Shown: in pieces, positions 8,629 through 17,886 of the stretch | How the letters are laid out: each line of letters opens with the position of its first letter | How positions within the stretch are numbered: the first letter of the stretch is position 1 | Source of the DNA: JAWUXM01 sp034111325 | GTDB lineage: Bacteria > Pseudomonadota > Alphaproteobacteria > Rickettsiales > JABIRX01 | Assembly: GCA_034111325.1 (NCBI GenBank) | Contig: JAWUXM010000042.1 | Coordinates: forward strand, 1-43,920 | Reading direction: 5' to 3' | DNA: 43,920 bases | Position numbers and translations under genes: made by a program | Notes under the pieces: generated by a model | What the model was told of the DNA's origin: nothing | Databases searched by the model: none | The model's input: the letters and a program-made list of their open reading frames with translations, nothing else

Positions 8629-9633
8629 CTACATCGTTACACAACAGCCACTATTTTTATTTTTGCTTCTTTCTTTCTGTCTTTGTGCATGATCTCTTTC
8701 ATTATTCCTTTCTCGAGCTCTTTCATTCAGTATTTCTCCATATGAAATTGTTCTAGTATGATTCTCTATAACAGTTTCTTGGAGCTGATCTACCCTTTGC
8801 TCCAGCACCTTGTTGTCTGAAGTTCTTTCATTCGGTTCTGCCTCAGCATATGCCAGTACCTGACCAGAATTTCCTACTGTTTTCTCCTGCGGACTAGCTT
8901 CTTCTAGTTCTGCTTTCTTCTGAGCAGATTCAGCCTTCGGTTCTGCCAATTCTGCCTCTAAATTTGTTTGCCGAGATAAAATATGCGCAATAGTATCAGT
9001 ATGATCAGGAGAGGGTGCTGGTGCCGAGAGTGGATTTGGGCGTAGTGCATACCGCCCTACAAAAACCCTGCTTTCTGCACTTACCAATATATCAGGCATT
9101 TGAGCATTATCGTCTGCCGTAGATTCCTTAATTTGTGGTGCTGTCGATATCCTCTTCTCTTCTAAGGACGGCAATAACAATTCCTTTTCCTTACCTTTGA
9201 GATAATCCTCTATTTCTTTGTTACCTCGCTCTCTTTCCAATTCTTCTGTGGTTTTGTTTTCTTGTTTAAAAGATGGATCAAAACCATGCTTGTCTACTAG
9301 CTGCTTAACCATGGATTCTTTGCCTTTCCAATCTGCTAGTGTAAGGGCGTTATCGCCATATTTATCTATTGCACCTATAAGAAAGCCATGGTTTTTGATT
9401 AAATGATCATACATCTCCTGCTGGCCACTTGCAGCTGCAGTGAGGGCGGCGTTCCTGCCATTTTTTCCTATTGCACCCTTACTCGCTCCTTGAGAGATAA
9501 AGTATTCAGTTGCCTTAATATTACCATTTCTAGATGCATTCAACAATTGCCGATTTAAACTTTCTTGTTCATTTTTTGTGAGTTCTTTTCTTTCTCCCGA
9601 TCTAGTAATTTTTTTTTTCAATCTCCTCAACAT
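8629..9633 (-). CDS. Ankyrin-repeat protein with coiled coil and C-terminal CaaX box (CCVTM)
   Basis: 334 residues, with a good ribosome site AAGAGG before the ATG. Residues about 25-125 form roughly three ankyrin repeats (LLNASRNGNIKATEYFISQG, ALTAAASGQQEMYDHLI, ALTLADWKGKESMVKQLV). A middle block contains PDILVSAES and SPDHTDTIAHILSRQ, shared with the protein at 42034-42642 at both protein and DNA level. The rest is a charged, coiled-coil-like region. The protein ends in a lysine-rich tail, then SGCCVTM and stop. The last four residues CVTM fit a eukaryotic farnesylation box. No signal peptide is seen. It is probably a secreted effector; this is inference. Confidence 0.85.
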   Translation of the reverse strand: MLRRLKKKITRSGERKELTKNEQESLNRQLLNASRNGNIKATEYFISQGASKGAIGKNGRNAALTAAASGQQEMYDHLIKNHGFLIGAIDKYGDNALTLADWKGKESMVKQLVDKHGFDPSFKQENKTTEELERERGNKEIEDYLKGKEKELLLPSLEEKRISTAPQIKESTADDNAQMPDILVSAESRVFVGRYALRPNPLSAPAPSPDHTDTIAHILSRQTNLEAELAEPKAESAQKKAELEEASPQEKTVGNSGQVLAYAEAEPNERTSDNKVLEQRVDQLQETVIENHTRTISYGEILNERARERNNERDHAQRQKERSKNKNSGCCVTM

Positions 9634-9805
9634 AGCAACCTCTTTTTAATGATTAATTTCAATCTATTGTAGCATAATTTTAGAGCTAGAACAAGCGAAA
9701 GTTGTAAAAAATTTGAGAAAATAATAGAAAGATTGTGTCGCTCAGTCTAGCCCCTCTCTCTTTTTATGGGACAGGTTAGGTTAGGGTTAATTTAATAAAT
9801 TAGAA
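9634..9805. other. Short intergenic region, no gene
   Basis: An AT-rich spacer between the tyrS stop and the ankyrin/CaaX start. It should hold the promoter of the CaaX gene (minus strand), but no convincing hexamer pair was picked out. A G/T-biased GACAGGTTAGGTTAGGGTTAA stretch lies near 9770-9790, next to the tyrS stop. Confidence 0.4.
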
Positions 9806-11032
9806 CTAAATGGCTTTGACCAAAGCATGTTTTTTCTTACCAGCGGAGATTTTGGCAACGCCATCGCTAAAGTCAGCAGCACTGATTTTTTGATATTCAT
9901 CGCTAACCGCAACATCGTTTAATTTTATACCATTCCCTTTAATCAAACGGCGTGCCTCACCTTTTGAAGAAACCAAACCACTCTCCAACAAAGCATCAAT
10001 TATCAATATATCTGCGCTCGCATTAATTGTTGGCAGAGAATCACCTGTTTGACCTTTCTCAAAAACTTGCTGCGCAGTTTCTTCAGCAGCTTTTGCGGCC
10101 TTCTCGCCATGGCAAATTTTCGTTGCTTCAAAAGCTAGAATTTTTTTAGCTTGGTTAATATCTGCATCTTGCAACTTTTCTAATTCAGCAATTTCCACCA
10201 TTGGTAATTCGGTGAAAAACTTTAAAAACTTTGCAACATCTTGATCTGTACTATTACGCCAAAATTGGTAATATTCATAAGGTGAGAGCAAAGCACCATC
10301 AAGCCAAACTGCGCCAGATTCTGACTTGCCCATTTTTTTACCGTCGGCTGTCTCCAGCAAAGGCGTTGTTACCCCAAATAATTCACCTGCTTTTGGGTTA
10401 ATTTTGCGATTTAGCTCTATGCCATTAATAATATTCCCCCATTGATCCGAGCCACCAATCTGCAAATAACAGCCATATTTTTTGTTTAATTCAACAAAAT
10501 CGTAAGCTTGCAAAATCATATAATTAAATTCGAGAAAGCTAAGGTTTTGCTCACGCTCTAAACGGCGCTTTACTGATTCAAAATGCATCATACGGTTAAT
10601 TGAAAAATGCCGCCCAACATCACGCAAAAAATCTATATAGTTTAATTTTAGCAACCAATCACGATTATCAACATATTGGGTTTTATCTTTATCAAGAAAC
10701 TTACCAATTAATTTTTTGATCGCCGCTAAATTTTGATCAATATCTGTCTCACCAAGAATCCCACGTTCCGCATCCTTACCAGAAGGGTCACCAACTAATG
10801 TTGTTGCACCACCAAGTAAAACAATAGTTTTAAAACCTAATTTCTGTAAAAGCCGCAAAACCATGATTTGCAATAAGCTACCAACATGGAGGGAATTTGC
10901 CGTACAATCAAAGCCAATATAGATTGTCGGTTTTTGCTTGAGTAGTAGTTCATCCAACCCTTCAAGGTTTGTCGCTTGGTATAAAAAACCGCGTTCTTGG
11001 AAGATTTGCAGGAATTCTGATTTTTCTGTCAT
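9806..11032 (-). CDS. tyrS: Tyrosyl-tRNA synthetase
   Basis: Charges tRNA-Tyr in the cytoplasm. It is a class I synthetase: GFDCTANSLHVGSLLQI carries the HIGH-type motif (HVGS), GGSDQWGNI is the tyrosine/ATP pocket signature, and KKMGKSESGAVWL is the KMSKS-type loop. An S4 RNA-binding domain closes the protein (ALLESGLVSSKGEARRLIKG). 408 residues is the normal bacterial TyrS length. It stands alone between repeat-rich gaps; no T-box or other leader is apparent. Confidence 0.97.
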   Translation of the reverse strand: MTEKSEFLQIFQERGFLYQATNLEGLDELLLKQKPTIYIGFDCTANSLHVGSLLQIMVLRLLQKLGFKTIVLLGGATTLVGDPSGKDAERGILGETDIDQNLAAIKKLIGKFLDKDKTQYVDNRDWLLKLNYIDFLRDVGRHFSINRMMHFESVKRRLEREQNLSFLEFNYMILQAYDFVELNKKYGCYLQIGGSDQWGNIINGIELNRKINPKAGELFGVTTPLLETADGKKMGKSESGAVWLDGALLSPYEYYQFWRNSTDQDVAKFLKFFTELPMVEIAELEKLQDADINQAKKILAFEATKICHGEKAAKAAEETAQQVFEKGQTGDSLPTINASADILIIDALLESGLVSSKGEARRLIKGNGIKLNDVAVSDEYQKISAADFSDGVAKISAGKKKHALVKAI

Positions 11033-11396
11033 TTTGTTATTAACTTTTACATATTGATTTGCTAGTAAGATATATAGGTGAGAATACCAAAAATAAAGGC
11101 TAATCCACCATTGTCATTGCCTAACAATGCTAGCTGTGCTGTTTTGAACAGTTACGCATAGCCCAATCTGCCCGAAGGATAAAGAAACACCTTTGGTGTC
11201 ATTGCCTGAATCGCTTGCGATTCTAGGGCAATCTAGGAGCAGAGGATGAAATGATTGCTTGTGGCTGTGGATACCCCTAGAATTCCTACGGAATTCGGGG
11301 CATGACGTGTAAAGATGGAATTCGAGGCATGACTGTGGAGCAAAGAGCAATAAATTTGAGTATTAAATATAGTTGATAACATAATATATTAGAAAA
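11033..11396. repeat. Divergent tyrS-mutL intergenic region filled with dispersed palindromic repeats
   Basis: At 11111-11175 lies GTCATTGCCTAACAAT, then CTGTTTTGAACAG and a GCATAGCCCAATCT phrase, closely matching 27455-27515. At 11198-11320 a second unit has TTGCGATTCTAGGGCAATCT and a CCTAGAATTCCTACGGAATTC hairpin related to 19096-19140. No coding frame is credible. Promoters for both genes must sit at its ends; TTGAGT with CATAAT upstream of mutL is a weak candidate. Confidence 0.6.
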
Positions 11397-13214
11397 ATGC
11401 ATATTAGAAAATTACCTGAAATATTAATTAATCAAATCGCAGCCGGTGAAGTCATCGAACGCCCCGCTTCAGTTGTTAAAGAATTGGTTGAAAATGCTAT
11501 TGATGCGAAGGCAACAAATATTCAAATTCAAATTAGTGCTGGTGGACGCAACTTAATCTCCGTAAAGGATGATGGCATAGGTATAGAAAAAGAAGATTTG
11601 CCTTTAGCGCTTGAACGCCACGCTACTTCAAAAATCAAAGGAAATAATATTTTGGATGTAAAAACCCTCGGTTTCCGTGGTGAAGGCATAGCCTCAATAT
11701 CTTCAATTTCACGACTTAACATCTCCAGCAAGTTTCATGAAGCGAAGGATAGTTGGAAGCTCTCTGTCGAAGGTGGCAAGATTGGCGAATTAGAACCAAG
11801 CGCACTTTCTGGCGGGACTTTAGTTGAAGTGCGTGATTTATTTTTTGCGACGCCAGCACGTTTAAAGTTCCTCAAAACTGAAAAAACTGAATCTTCCTAT
11901 ATCATTGAGATTATCAAAAAACTCGCCGTTTCACATCCACAAACTGCTTTTAATTTAAATATTGATGGCAAGGAAGTTTTAAACCTCAGTGCGCAAGAAG
12001 CGGGAAATGAAGCACAGCGAATTTTTGATATTATGGGGAAAGATTTTCAAGCAAATAATGTTGAGCTGGATTTTTTCCGTGAGGAAGTGAAATTACGTGG
12101 CTATACTAGCTTGCCGACTTTTAATCGTGGTTCAAATAATCTACAATTTGTCTATGTTAATAATCGCCCTGTAAAAGATAAAATTATCTATTCTGCGATT
12201 AAAGCGGCGTATCAAGATTATCTTGCGAAAGATCGCTATGCAGTGTCAGTAATTTTTATTGATATTCCACCTGAAGAAGTTGATGTAAATATTCACCCGA
12301 CTAAAACCGAGATTCGCTTTCGTGATAGTAGCACAATTCGTGGACTGACAATTGCTGCTTTGAAAAACGCCTTGTCCAGCGGTGGTTTTCGTTCAGCAAC
12401 TACAAGCTCTGCCGCCGCCCTAACTAGCTTCCGCCCTAATAATGCGCCAATGAATTTCACCTCTCCACCTCCTTCTCGCAGCGGCTCTCCATATCAGCCA
12501 AACCCTAGCTTTGCCGCACAAGGTAATTTACAAGTTGCTGATAGTGCCGCACCAGAATTTATCAATCAAAATATCGCCGAGTTTGACGCACCGCCAGCTA
12601 GCAATTACCAACAAGCTAATGATGATTATATCGAATACCCACTTGGTGCCGCAAAATGCCAATTACATAAAACTTACATTGTTGCGCAAACCAAAAACGG
12701 TATGATCATGGTTGATCAACATGCAGTGCATGAGCGCCTAACTTATGAAAAAATGAAAGAAAGTTTGGCAAATGAAAATGTCAAAACACAGAAATTACTT
12801 TTACCTGAAATCATTGATTTGAGCGAACAAGAAGTTTTAGCGATTAGTGAAAAACAAGCAGAATTAGCCAAAATCGGTTTAATAACTGAACAATTTGGCA
12901 GCAAGGCAATTCAGGTTTTAGAAACCCCAGCTTTGTTTGGTGAGGTTAATTGTAGCGCCTTGATTAAAGATTTAGCCGATAGCCTAATTGAACATGGCGA
13001 GTCACTTTCCATTACTGAGAAATTAGAAGATATTTGTGGAACAATTGCTTGCCATAGCTCCGTCCGTGCTGGACGAGTTTTGAACATTGAGGAGATGAAT
13101 CATTTATTGCGGGAAATGGAAAAAACTCCATTCTCTGGTCAATGTAACCATGGTCGCCCGACCTATGTTGAGCTCTCACAGAAAGATTTAGAAAAACTAT
13201 TTCACCGTAGTTAG
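11397..13214 (+). CDS. mutL: DNA mismatch repair protein MutL with endonuclease motifs
   Basis: 605 residues. The N-terminal GHKL ATPase has VVKELVENAIDA, KDDGIGI and GFRGEGIASI. A proline/serine/alanine-rich linker spans about 330-400. The C-terminal dimerisation domain holds DQHAVHERLTYE (near 440), which fits the metal-binding endonuclease motif DQHAx2Ex4E. IACHSSVRAG, GQCNHGRPTYVEL and a terminal FHR complete the set seen in nicking MutL proteins. This fits mismatch repair without MutH and Dam, where MutL itself nicks the new strand. The start is the ATG after an AT-rich leader. Confidence 0.97.
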   Translation: MHIRKLPEILINQIAAGEVIERPASVVKELVENAIDAKATNIQIQISAGGRNLISVKDDGIGIEKEDLPLALERHATSKIKGNNILDVKTLGFRGEGIASISSISRLNISSKFHEAKDSWKLSVEGGKIGELEPSALSGGTLVEVRDLFFATPARLKFLKTEKTESSYIIEIIKKLAVSHPQTAFNLNIDGKEVLNLSAQEAGNEAQRIFDIMGKDFQANNVELDFFREEVKLRGYTSLPTFNRGSNNLQFVYVNNRPVKDKIIYSAIKAAYQDYLAKDRYAVSVIFIDIPPEEVDVNIHPTKTEIRFRDSSTIRGLTIAALKNALSSGGFRSATTSSAAALTSFRPNNAPMNFTSPPPSRSGSPYQPNPSFAAQGNLQVADSAAPEFINQNIAEFDAPPASNYQQANDDYIEYPLGAAKCQLHKTYIVAQTKNGMIMVDQHAVHERLTYEKMKESLANENVKTQKLLLPEIIDLSEQEVLAISEKQAELAKIGLITEQFGSKAIQVLETPALFGEVNCSALIKDLADSLIEHGESLSITEKLEDICGTIACHSSVRAGRVLNIEEMNHLLREMEKTPFSGQCNHGRPTYVELSQKDLEKLFHRS

Positions 13215-13227
13215 TCTTTATTAGCCG

Positions 13228-14031
13228 TTAGTCGTTAACTGACAAATTTAAAATTTGTGATGAATAGGTGATGTAACATGTCACTGCATCGGCGGAATCT
13301 GTTACATCTGTTGCATACAGACCTGTTCCTGAATTATTACAACTATTTGCCGCTTCACCAGTGCCATCCACCCCCTGAATTACACCATAATTTGCTAGAC
13401 CATCATCATATTTATTATCGATATAAAAAGCAGCCCTTGGTGAGAATAATGCATAAGTTGCTGGGCCACAACTTGTAGCGACCGTACTTGCTGCACCAAT
13501 CTCAAAAACCACTTTACGAATAGTACCTGATAGAGTTAAAACTTCAGCTCCAATACCACCTGTTGAAACCGCAACGTCAGGAATATTAAAACCAGGCATC
13601 TCAACCCTTGTAACACCTGAACAAGCTTTTACAGCACCATAGCCCGCTGTATTACCATTAGTATTATTAGTATTTGCATCACCTAATCCTGTGCCAGTAA
13701 TTCCACCTTTAAAATTAATTAGCTTAGCTAAGTATAAATGTTGCCAGAAATACACCCTCTCATCAACATCATCAACAGTATCACCACCATCACCATTTGT
13801 GCCGACAAAAACTGTACTCGCAGTCGCCATATCCCCTGGATATCCTTGATAATAAGTATAAAAATTATTTGTTGCTGATTCATAAGAAGAAATTTCTGCC
13901 ATCATATTTTTATACTCAGCATTACGCACCAAACGCATTGCCTTGGTTGAAGCAGCGATCAACACCGCAATAATCACGATCACAATCGCCAACTCTAAAA
14001 GTGAAAAACCATTCTTCTTTTGCATTTTCAT
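13228..14031 (-). CDS. Type IV prepilin / type II pseudopilin-like protein
   Basis: 267 residues. The N-terminus MKMQKKNG-FSLLELAIVIVII is a class III prepilin signal: cleavage by a PilD-type peptidase is expected after Gly8, leaving a methylated Phe1 and the conserved Glu5, then a hydrophobic assembly helix. The globular part is glycine/asparagine/threonine-rich with several cysteines (ACSG, TSCGP, NSCNNSG, TCYI) that could form disulfides. No other pilus or secretion gene lies in the window, so whether it serves a pilus, uptake or type II secretion is open. It is convergent with mutL; the stops are 13 nt apart. Confidence 0.82.
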   Translation of the reverse strand: MKMQKKNGFSLLELAIVIVIIAVLIAASTKAMRLVRNAEYKNMMAEISSYESATNNFYTYYQGYPGDMATASTVFVGTNGDGGDTVDDVDERVYFWQHLYLAKLINFKGGITGTGLGDANTNNTNGNTAGYGAVKACSGVTRVEMPGFNIPDVAVSTGGIGAEVLTLSGTIRKVVFEIGAASTVATSCGPATYALFSPRAAFYIDNKYDDGLANYGVIQGVDGTGEAANSCNNSGTGLYATDVTDSADAVTCYITYSSQILNLSVND

Positions 14032-14264
14032 ATAGTCTATAGTTACTTTAATTATATCCCCAACAACCTAAAGGTTTTGGCGGGGTTTTTGTGATGATTT
14101 TTAGTAAATGTTCTACATGAACGAGTGAACGTATACTCCTCCACAAAGCCTGTTCCCTACATCTACAAAACCCTCACCCCAACCCTCACCCCAACCCTCA
14201 CCCTTAAAAGGGAGAAGGGGTTTTAAGAGAATAAAGGGTAAAAAAATAACCCAAAAAGACCAGA
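14032..14264. repeat. Palindromic element copy A, split by a CCCTCACCC-type repeat
   Basis: GTGATGATTTTTAGTAAATG (about 14091-14110) and GTGAACGTATACT form the left part of the dispersed hairpin family. CCAAAAAGACCAGA at 14251-14264 is the right end, which reaches the stop of the next minus-strand gene. Between them lies a direct repeat of ACCCTCACCCCA and a CCCTTAAAAGGGAG hairpin, an unrelated repeat apparently inserted in the element. Confidence 0.65.
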
Positions 14265-14999
14265 CTATCGCCCTCTGCCTTCATCCCCTTTTATATGCGA
14301 ATCCTGTAATGCTTTCGGAACCCACTTACCCTTATGTTTATTTTCACCTAAATTATTAATTGCATCTGCATATTTTTGTGTAAATTCTTCACGGCCTTGC
14401 CTCTGCTGACCAGAACCCTTTTCTTGAGTATCAACTCTGCCATCACGATTAATATCATTGATATCCGGCGGGCCATCTAAGGCAGAACCGCTGCGAGTGG
14501 GACGTACATTTTGAACTGATGCTTTGCGGAACGATGATAATAATGAAGAAGTGATGTAATTAATGATATTATGACGTTTTTTAATCTCCCCTGCACTCAG
14601 AGAACTTTCCGACATTCCTTCGTTACCAAGGCTTGGCGCCCTATCATTATTTATATAGCTGTTTCCTTTGAAGATAAATTTAAAAGGCTTTTTAACTTTC
14701 TTAGCTAATTTTTTAAGCGCGCGACGTAGCTTGCTGCTAATATTAAGATCATCAATTTCATTTGCACCAGCATCCATCTCAGCTTCTGCAACATGTATTT
14801 CAGATTGCTCTAGCTTCTCTTCACCTACTTCCTCCGCAGGACGCATGATTACATGCGTGTCTTTTATGTGCTGCTTATCATCTTTTTGGTCAGTAAACAA
14901 TGAAAAATCATCCTTAAACTTTGATGATAAAGGATTGCGCGTAGTAATATCCTTTGCGCCCTCATCGTCATATTTCTCCTTAAAATTATCTTCAGACAT
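14265..14999 (-). CDS. Hypothetical charged protein with one canonical EF-hand loop
   Basis: 244 residues, strongly charged, no signal peptide or membrane segment. Basic middle section (RRALKKLAKKVKKPFKFIF). Near residues 180-191, DINRDGRVDTQE fits the calcium-binding EF-hand loop exactly (D1, N3, D5, G6, V8, D9, E12); it could also act as a dockerin-like or secreted calcium-binding element. The N-terminus is acidic (MSEDNFKEKYDDEGAKD). Not recognised as a known family. The stop codon TAG lies at the end of repeat element A. It follows dnaA on the same strand, with repeats between. Confidence 0.65.
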   Translation of the reverse strand: MSEDNFKEKYDDEGAKDITTRNPLSSKFKDDFSLFTDQKDDKQHIKDTHVIMRPAEEVGEEKLEQSEIHVAEAEMDAGANEIDDLNISSKLRRALKKLAKKVKKPFKFIFKGNSYINNDRAPSLGNEGMSESSLSAGEIKKRHNIINYITSSLLSSFRKASVQNVRPTRSGSALDGPPDINDINRDGRVDTQEKGSGQQRQGREEFTQKYADAINNLGENKHKGKWVPKALQDSHIKGDEGRGR

Positions 15000-15173
15000 G
15001 GCAAACCTATTGAAATTTCTGGCTGATGATAGATTAAAATATTATCTTTTCAACCTGTAATGGAGCAAAGGAAAAACATATTGGGAGTGTCGCCCCTTGA
15101 TTATGGATTACCTTAGAATTCCTTTGAAATTCAGGAATGACGAAGATTTTTTTTAAATGCTTTCCTATAGTAA
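15000..15173. other. Intergenic DNA upstream of the EF-hand gene
   Basis: Holds a degenerate palindrome (CCTTAGAATTCCTTTGAAATTCAGG, split form, about 15110-15135) of the GAATTC-type dispersed family, plus T-rich runs. No gene seen. Confidence 0.4.
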
Positions 15174-15300
15174 AATTTGAGAATTTTTGTGATGATTTTT
15201 AGTAAATGTCTTTTGTGAGTGAGCGAACATGTACATTTGGGTACATGAGCGAAATGAATAAAAGTTATTTACTAAAAAGGGTGCAAAAAGACCGGATTTA
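15174..15300. repeat. Palindromic hairpin element copy B, at dnaA 3' end
   Basis: Left arm GTGATGATTTTTAGTAAATG, right arm TTATTTACTAAAAAGGGTGC, then AAAAAGACCGGATTTA. Outer arms pair (TTTTTAGTAAAT with ATTTACTAAAAA), the middle stem is CTTTT/AAAAG and the inner stem ATGTAC/GTACAT. Its last three bases are the dnaA stop codon read on the minus strand. Confidence 0.8.
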
Positions 15301-16722
15301 AGAGTGGAGGATTTGAATGGTTTTATTGATATTATCCTGCAATGACAAATCAGTATTGCGTAAATTATTGACTTTTTTGACTGCATGCAAAACCGTTGCA
15401 TGGTCTCTACCACCAAACTCTCGACCGATACGCACTAAGCTTTCTGGTGTCATCTCTTTTGCTAAATACATAGCGACCTGTCTTGCTATTGCAATATTGC
15501 GAACGCGTACTTTTGATTTAAGCGAAGAAATTGAAACGTCAAAAATCTTACTAACTACGCGCTGGATGTCATCTATTGATGGCGCAACAAGAGTTTTAGT
15601 GTTAATTAAATCACGTAGAATTTCTGCAATATTGTCAACATTAACCTCTTTGAACATTATCCCGCAATAGGCAAAAATCCTATTAAGTGCGCCTTCAATA
15701 TCACGCACACTTGAACCGATATTGCTTGCAATAAAATCAACAACTTCACTACTTAATTTAAAACCTTGCTTACTTGCCTTGTGAGTTAGGATGCTTTTAC
15801 GCAATTCATAACTAATAGGTTTGATATCAACCACTAAACCACCAGAAATCCTTGATAATATACGATTATTAACGTTTTTAAGCATATTAGGAGCACGATC
15901 ACAAGCGAATATGATCTGTTTGTTTTCCTCTGCTAAAACGTTAAATACATGTAGTAATTCTTCCTGTATGCCCTCTTTGCCGCTAATAAATTGAAAATCA
16001 TCAATTAATAATATGTCTATAGTTTTAAATATATCCTTAAAACCCATAATATCGTTACCACGCAAATGCTTAACGAAATGATACATAAAGCGCTCAGCGG
16101 AAAGATAGACAACTTTCTTAGTTGGAAAATTAGATTTTATATGGCCAGCAACTGCATGTAAGAGGTGTGTTTTACCTAGGCCAACTGGTGCATAAAGAAA
16201 GAACGATGCAAGATTAGAGCGCTCACCATGTGACTCAGCTAAAGTTTTGGCTGCAGTATAAGCAATTCTATTTTCTTCACCTATAATAAAATTATCAAAA
16301 TTCAGCTGAGGATCAATCGGCGAAGCAATTGAGTTAAATTTATCCGTAGCAGATGGCATAAGCGCTTCTGGCTTACTCATTATTTGGTTAGAACTTTGTG
16401 CAGCAGGATCGCCATTTGACACTATATTTACATTATGTGCCTTACCCTTAATGATAATCTCTACATCAATAATTTGCGGATTATTTTCATTAACTACTTT
16501 GCGAATCCCCTCGGCGTAATTAGCTAAAATCCAATCACGAATAAAACGACTTGGTACAGCGAAAACTACCGAACTTTGATCCAGATTAGCAAGCTCCATA
16601 CCACCAAACCAGCTAATGAAAGTGTCATTACCATATTTAGCTTTTAAGCTCTCTTGCAATTGCGGCAAAAAGTCTGTCATGTTTTTTGTTTCACTATGTT
16701 CTACAGTTTTTTTTAAAAACAT
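15298..16722 (-). CDS. dnaA: Chromosomal replication initiator DnaA
   Basis: 474 residues. The N-terminal helicase-loading domain (SLKAKYGNDTFISWF) is followed by a variable linker. The AAA+ ATPase has Walker A APVGLGKTH (178-186) and Walker B ILLIDDFQF, and the C-terminal DNA-binding helix-turn-helix has GREFGGRDHATVLHA. It binds DnaA boxes at the origin and melts DNA. The listed start has GAAAG about 10 nt upstream; an internal ATG at 16678-16680 (MTDFLPQLQ) is an alternative closer to usual DnaA starts. It is not next to dnaN or recF, as in Rickettsia-like genomes. The stop is formed by repeat element B. Confidence 0.97.
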   Translation of the reverse strand: MFLKKTVEHSETKNMTDFLPQLQESLKAKYGNDTFISWFGGMELANLDQSSVVFAVPSRFIRDWILANYAEGIRKVVNENNPQIIDVEIIIKGKAHNVNIVSNGDPAAQSSNQIMSKPEALMPSATDKFNSIASPIDPQLNFDNFIIGEENRIAYTAAKTLAESHGERSNLASFFLYAPVGLGKTHLLHAVAGHIKSNFPTKKVVYLSAERFMYHFVKHLRGNDIMGFKDIFKTIDILLIDDFQFISGKEGIQEELLHVFNVLAEENKQIIFACDRAPNMLKNVNNRILSRISGGLVVDIKPISYELRKSILTHKASKQGFKLSSEVVDFIASNIGSSVRDIEGALNRIFAYCGIMFKEVNVDNIAEILRDLINTKTLVAPSIDDIQRVVSKIFDVSISSLKSKVRVRNIAIARQVAMYLAKEMTPESLVRIGREFGGRDHATVLHAVKKVNNLRNTDLSLQDNINKTIQILHS

Positions 16723-17081
16723 TTATTTAGATCTTTCATTAATCTCTACAGGAAAATCTGAAGTGATATTCAATATAATATTACATAAAAAACCCATTCG
16801 CGCAGAAATAACAATGCCTTATGACGGGCTTTTAATGTATAGCTTGCGCGAAATATGGAATAAACCAAAAGGTCTTTGCTAATTTTTAGGACGTAAAGAA
16901 AAAATAGTAAACAGCATTTATCTATATTTTCTTAAATAAAAACATTGACTTTGCAAACTCCAATATAGCAAGAAAGCTTCGAAAGAAATCTAGGAGAATA
17001 ATGAAAACATTTTGACAACTCATAAAGAAAATACATAAGAGTCGAATTTTTTTTATATAGAAAAGAACAGTTGCATATCCG
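16723..17081. other. AT-rich intergenic region upstream of dnaA
   Basis: No convincing gene; a plus-strand frame to 16882 is half antisense to dnaA. A remnant reading CGAAAGAAATCTAGGAG (16979-16995) resembles the dispersed repeats. No cluster of DnaA boxes was recognised. It probably carries the dnaA promoter. Confidence 0.4.
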
Positions 17082-17801
17082 TCATAATTTTAGCAGTTTT
17101 TTTATTACACACTCTTCATAGCTCCGCCATTTTGTGCCATCAATATTATCACAAAAATGCTGCTTAAAAGCCTTTACAACCTCACACATGTTTTTATCGT
17201 AAACATCATTTAGCTTTATACCGTAACCATATGATTTCAAGCTGCGCTGAACTTTACTAACTGCATCACCAGAATCCCCTTGTTTTACAATAACCTTATC
17301 CAGCCATGATGATTTCACATCATGAAAAACACCAACGCCGGCTTGCGCCAGAACACTCCAACGAAACTTATGGCTAGGGTCGTCCTTACGATGTGGTGCA
17401 ATATCCATATGACCAATAATATTTCTTTGCTGAATTGCTGGATATCTCTCCTGTAACATTTTACACAAAGCAATCAACGAACTCATTTGCGGCTTGGTAA
17501 AATAACTCTTACCATTATTAACCAACTCAATTCCTATCGAACTATCATTCAGACTCTCCTTACCACGCCAATAACTCTCACCTGCATGCCAAGCTCTATA
17601 TTTACAACTAACTAAGCGATATACTTGTCCTGTCGCACCAATTAAATAATGACAACTTACTTTTGTGTGAAAATCCGTTAGCATTTTTAAAGATTCACGC
17701 CTATTGACTACGGTATGATGAATAATTATTGTATCAATTATCGCACTAGATGAGCGCTCGTCAAAATTAAATGATGGATAAATTATCATTTTTTTTTGCA
17801 T
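17082..17801 (-). CDS. N-acetylmuramoyl-L-alanine amidase (AmpD/AmiD type) with peptidoglycan-binding domain
   Basis: 239 residues. The amidase_2 domain has TIIIHHTVV (first zinc histidine), CHYLIGATGQVYRLV, AWHAGES, IGIELVN and GHMDIAPHRKDDPSHKF (later zinc ligands). A C-terminal PG_binding_1 domain follows (KQGDSGDAVSKVQRSLKSYG, VVKAFKQHF). The enzyme cuts the MurNAc-L-Ala bond in muropeptides. There is no signal peptide, favouring cytoplasmic recycling, although the wall-binding domain is typical of periplasmic AmiD. Rickettsia carries a comparable AmpD-like protein. With NagZ at 20436 and the epimerase at 7458, much of a muropeptide recycling route lies in this window. Confidence 0.88.
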   Translation of the reverse strand: MQKKMIIYPSFNFDERSSSAIIDTIIIHHTVVNRRESLKMLTDFHTKVSCHYLIGATGQVYRLVSCKYRAWHAGESYWRGKESLNDSSIGIELVNNGKSYFTKPQMSSLIALCKMLQERYPAIQQRNIIGHMDIAPHRKDDPSHKFRWSVLAQAGVGVFHDVKSSWLDKVIVKQGDSGDAVSKVQRSLKSYGYGIKLNDVYDKNMCEVVKAFKQHFCDNIDGTKWRSYEECVIKKLLKL

Positions 17802-17886
17802 AAAGATTTTTTTTTATTATGGTGTTTCGGAAAGCGAATGATAAATGATGCTTCAGAGATAAAACAAATATATTCTATATACAACC

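Noticed and set aside
11114..11350. Minus-strand frame between tyrS and mutL
   Set aside because: Composed wholly of dispersed palindromic repeat sequence.
16616..16882. Plus-strand frame of 88 codons upstream of dnaA
   Set aside because: The first third is antisense to dnaA, no ribosome site, and no recognisable family.
16723..17081. Replication origin next to dnaA
   Set aside because: AT-rich, but no cluster of DnaA boxes was recognised by eye; position alone is not enough.
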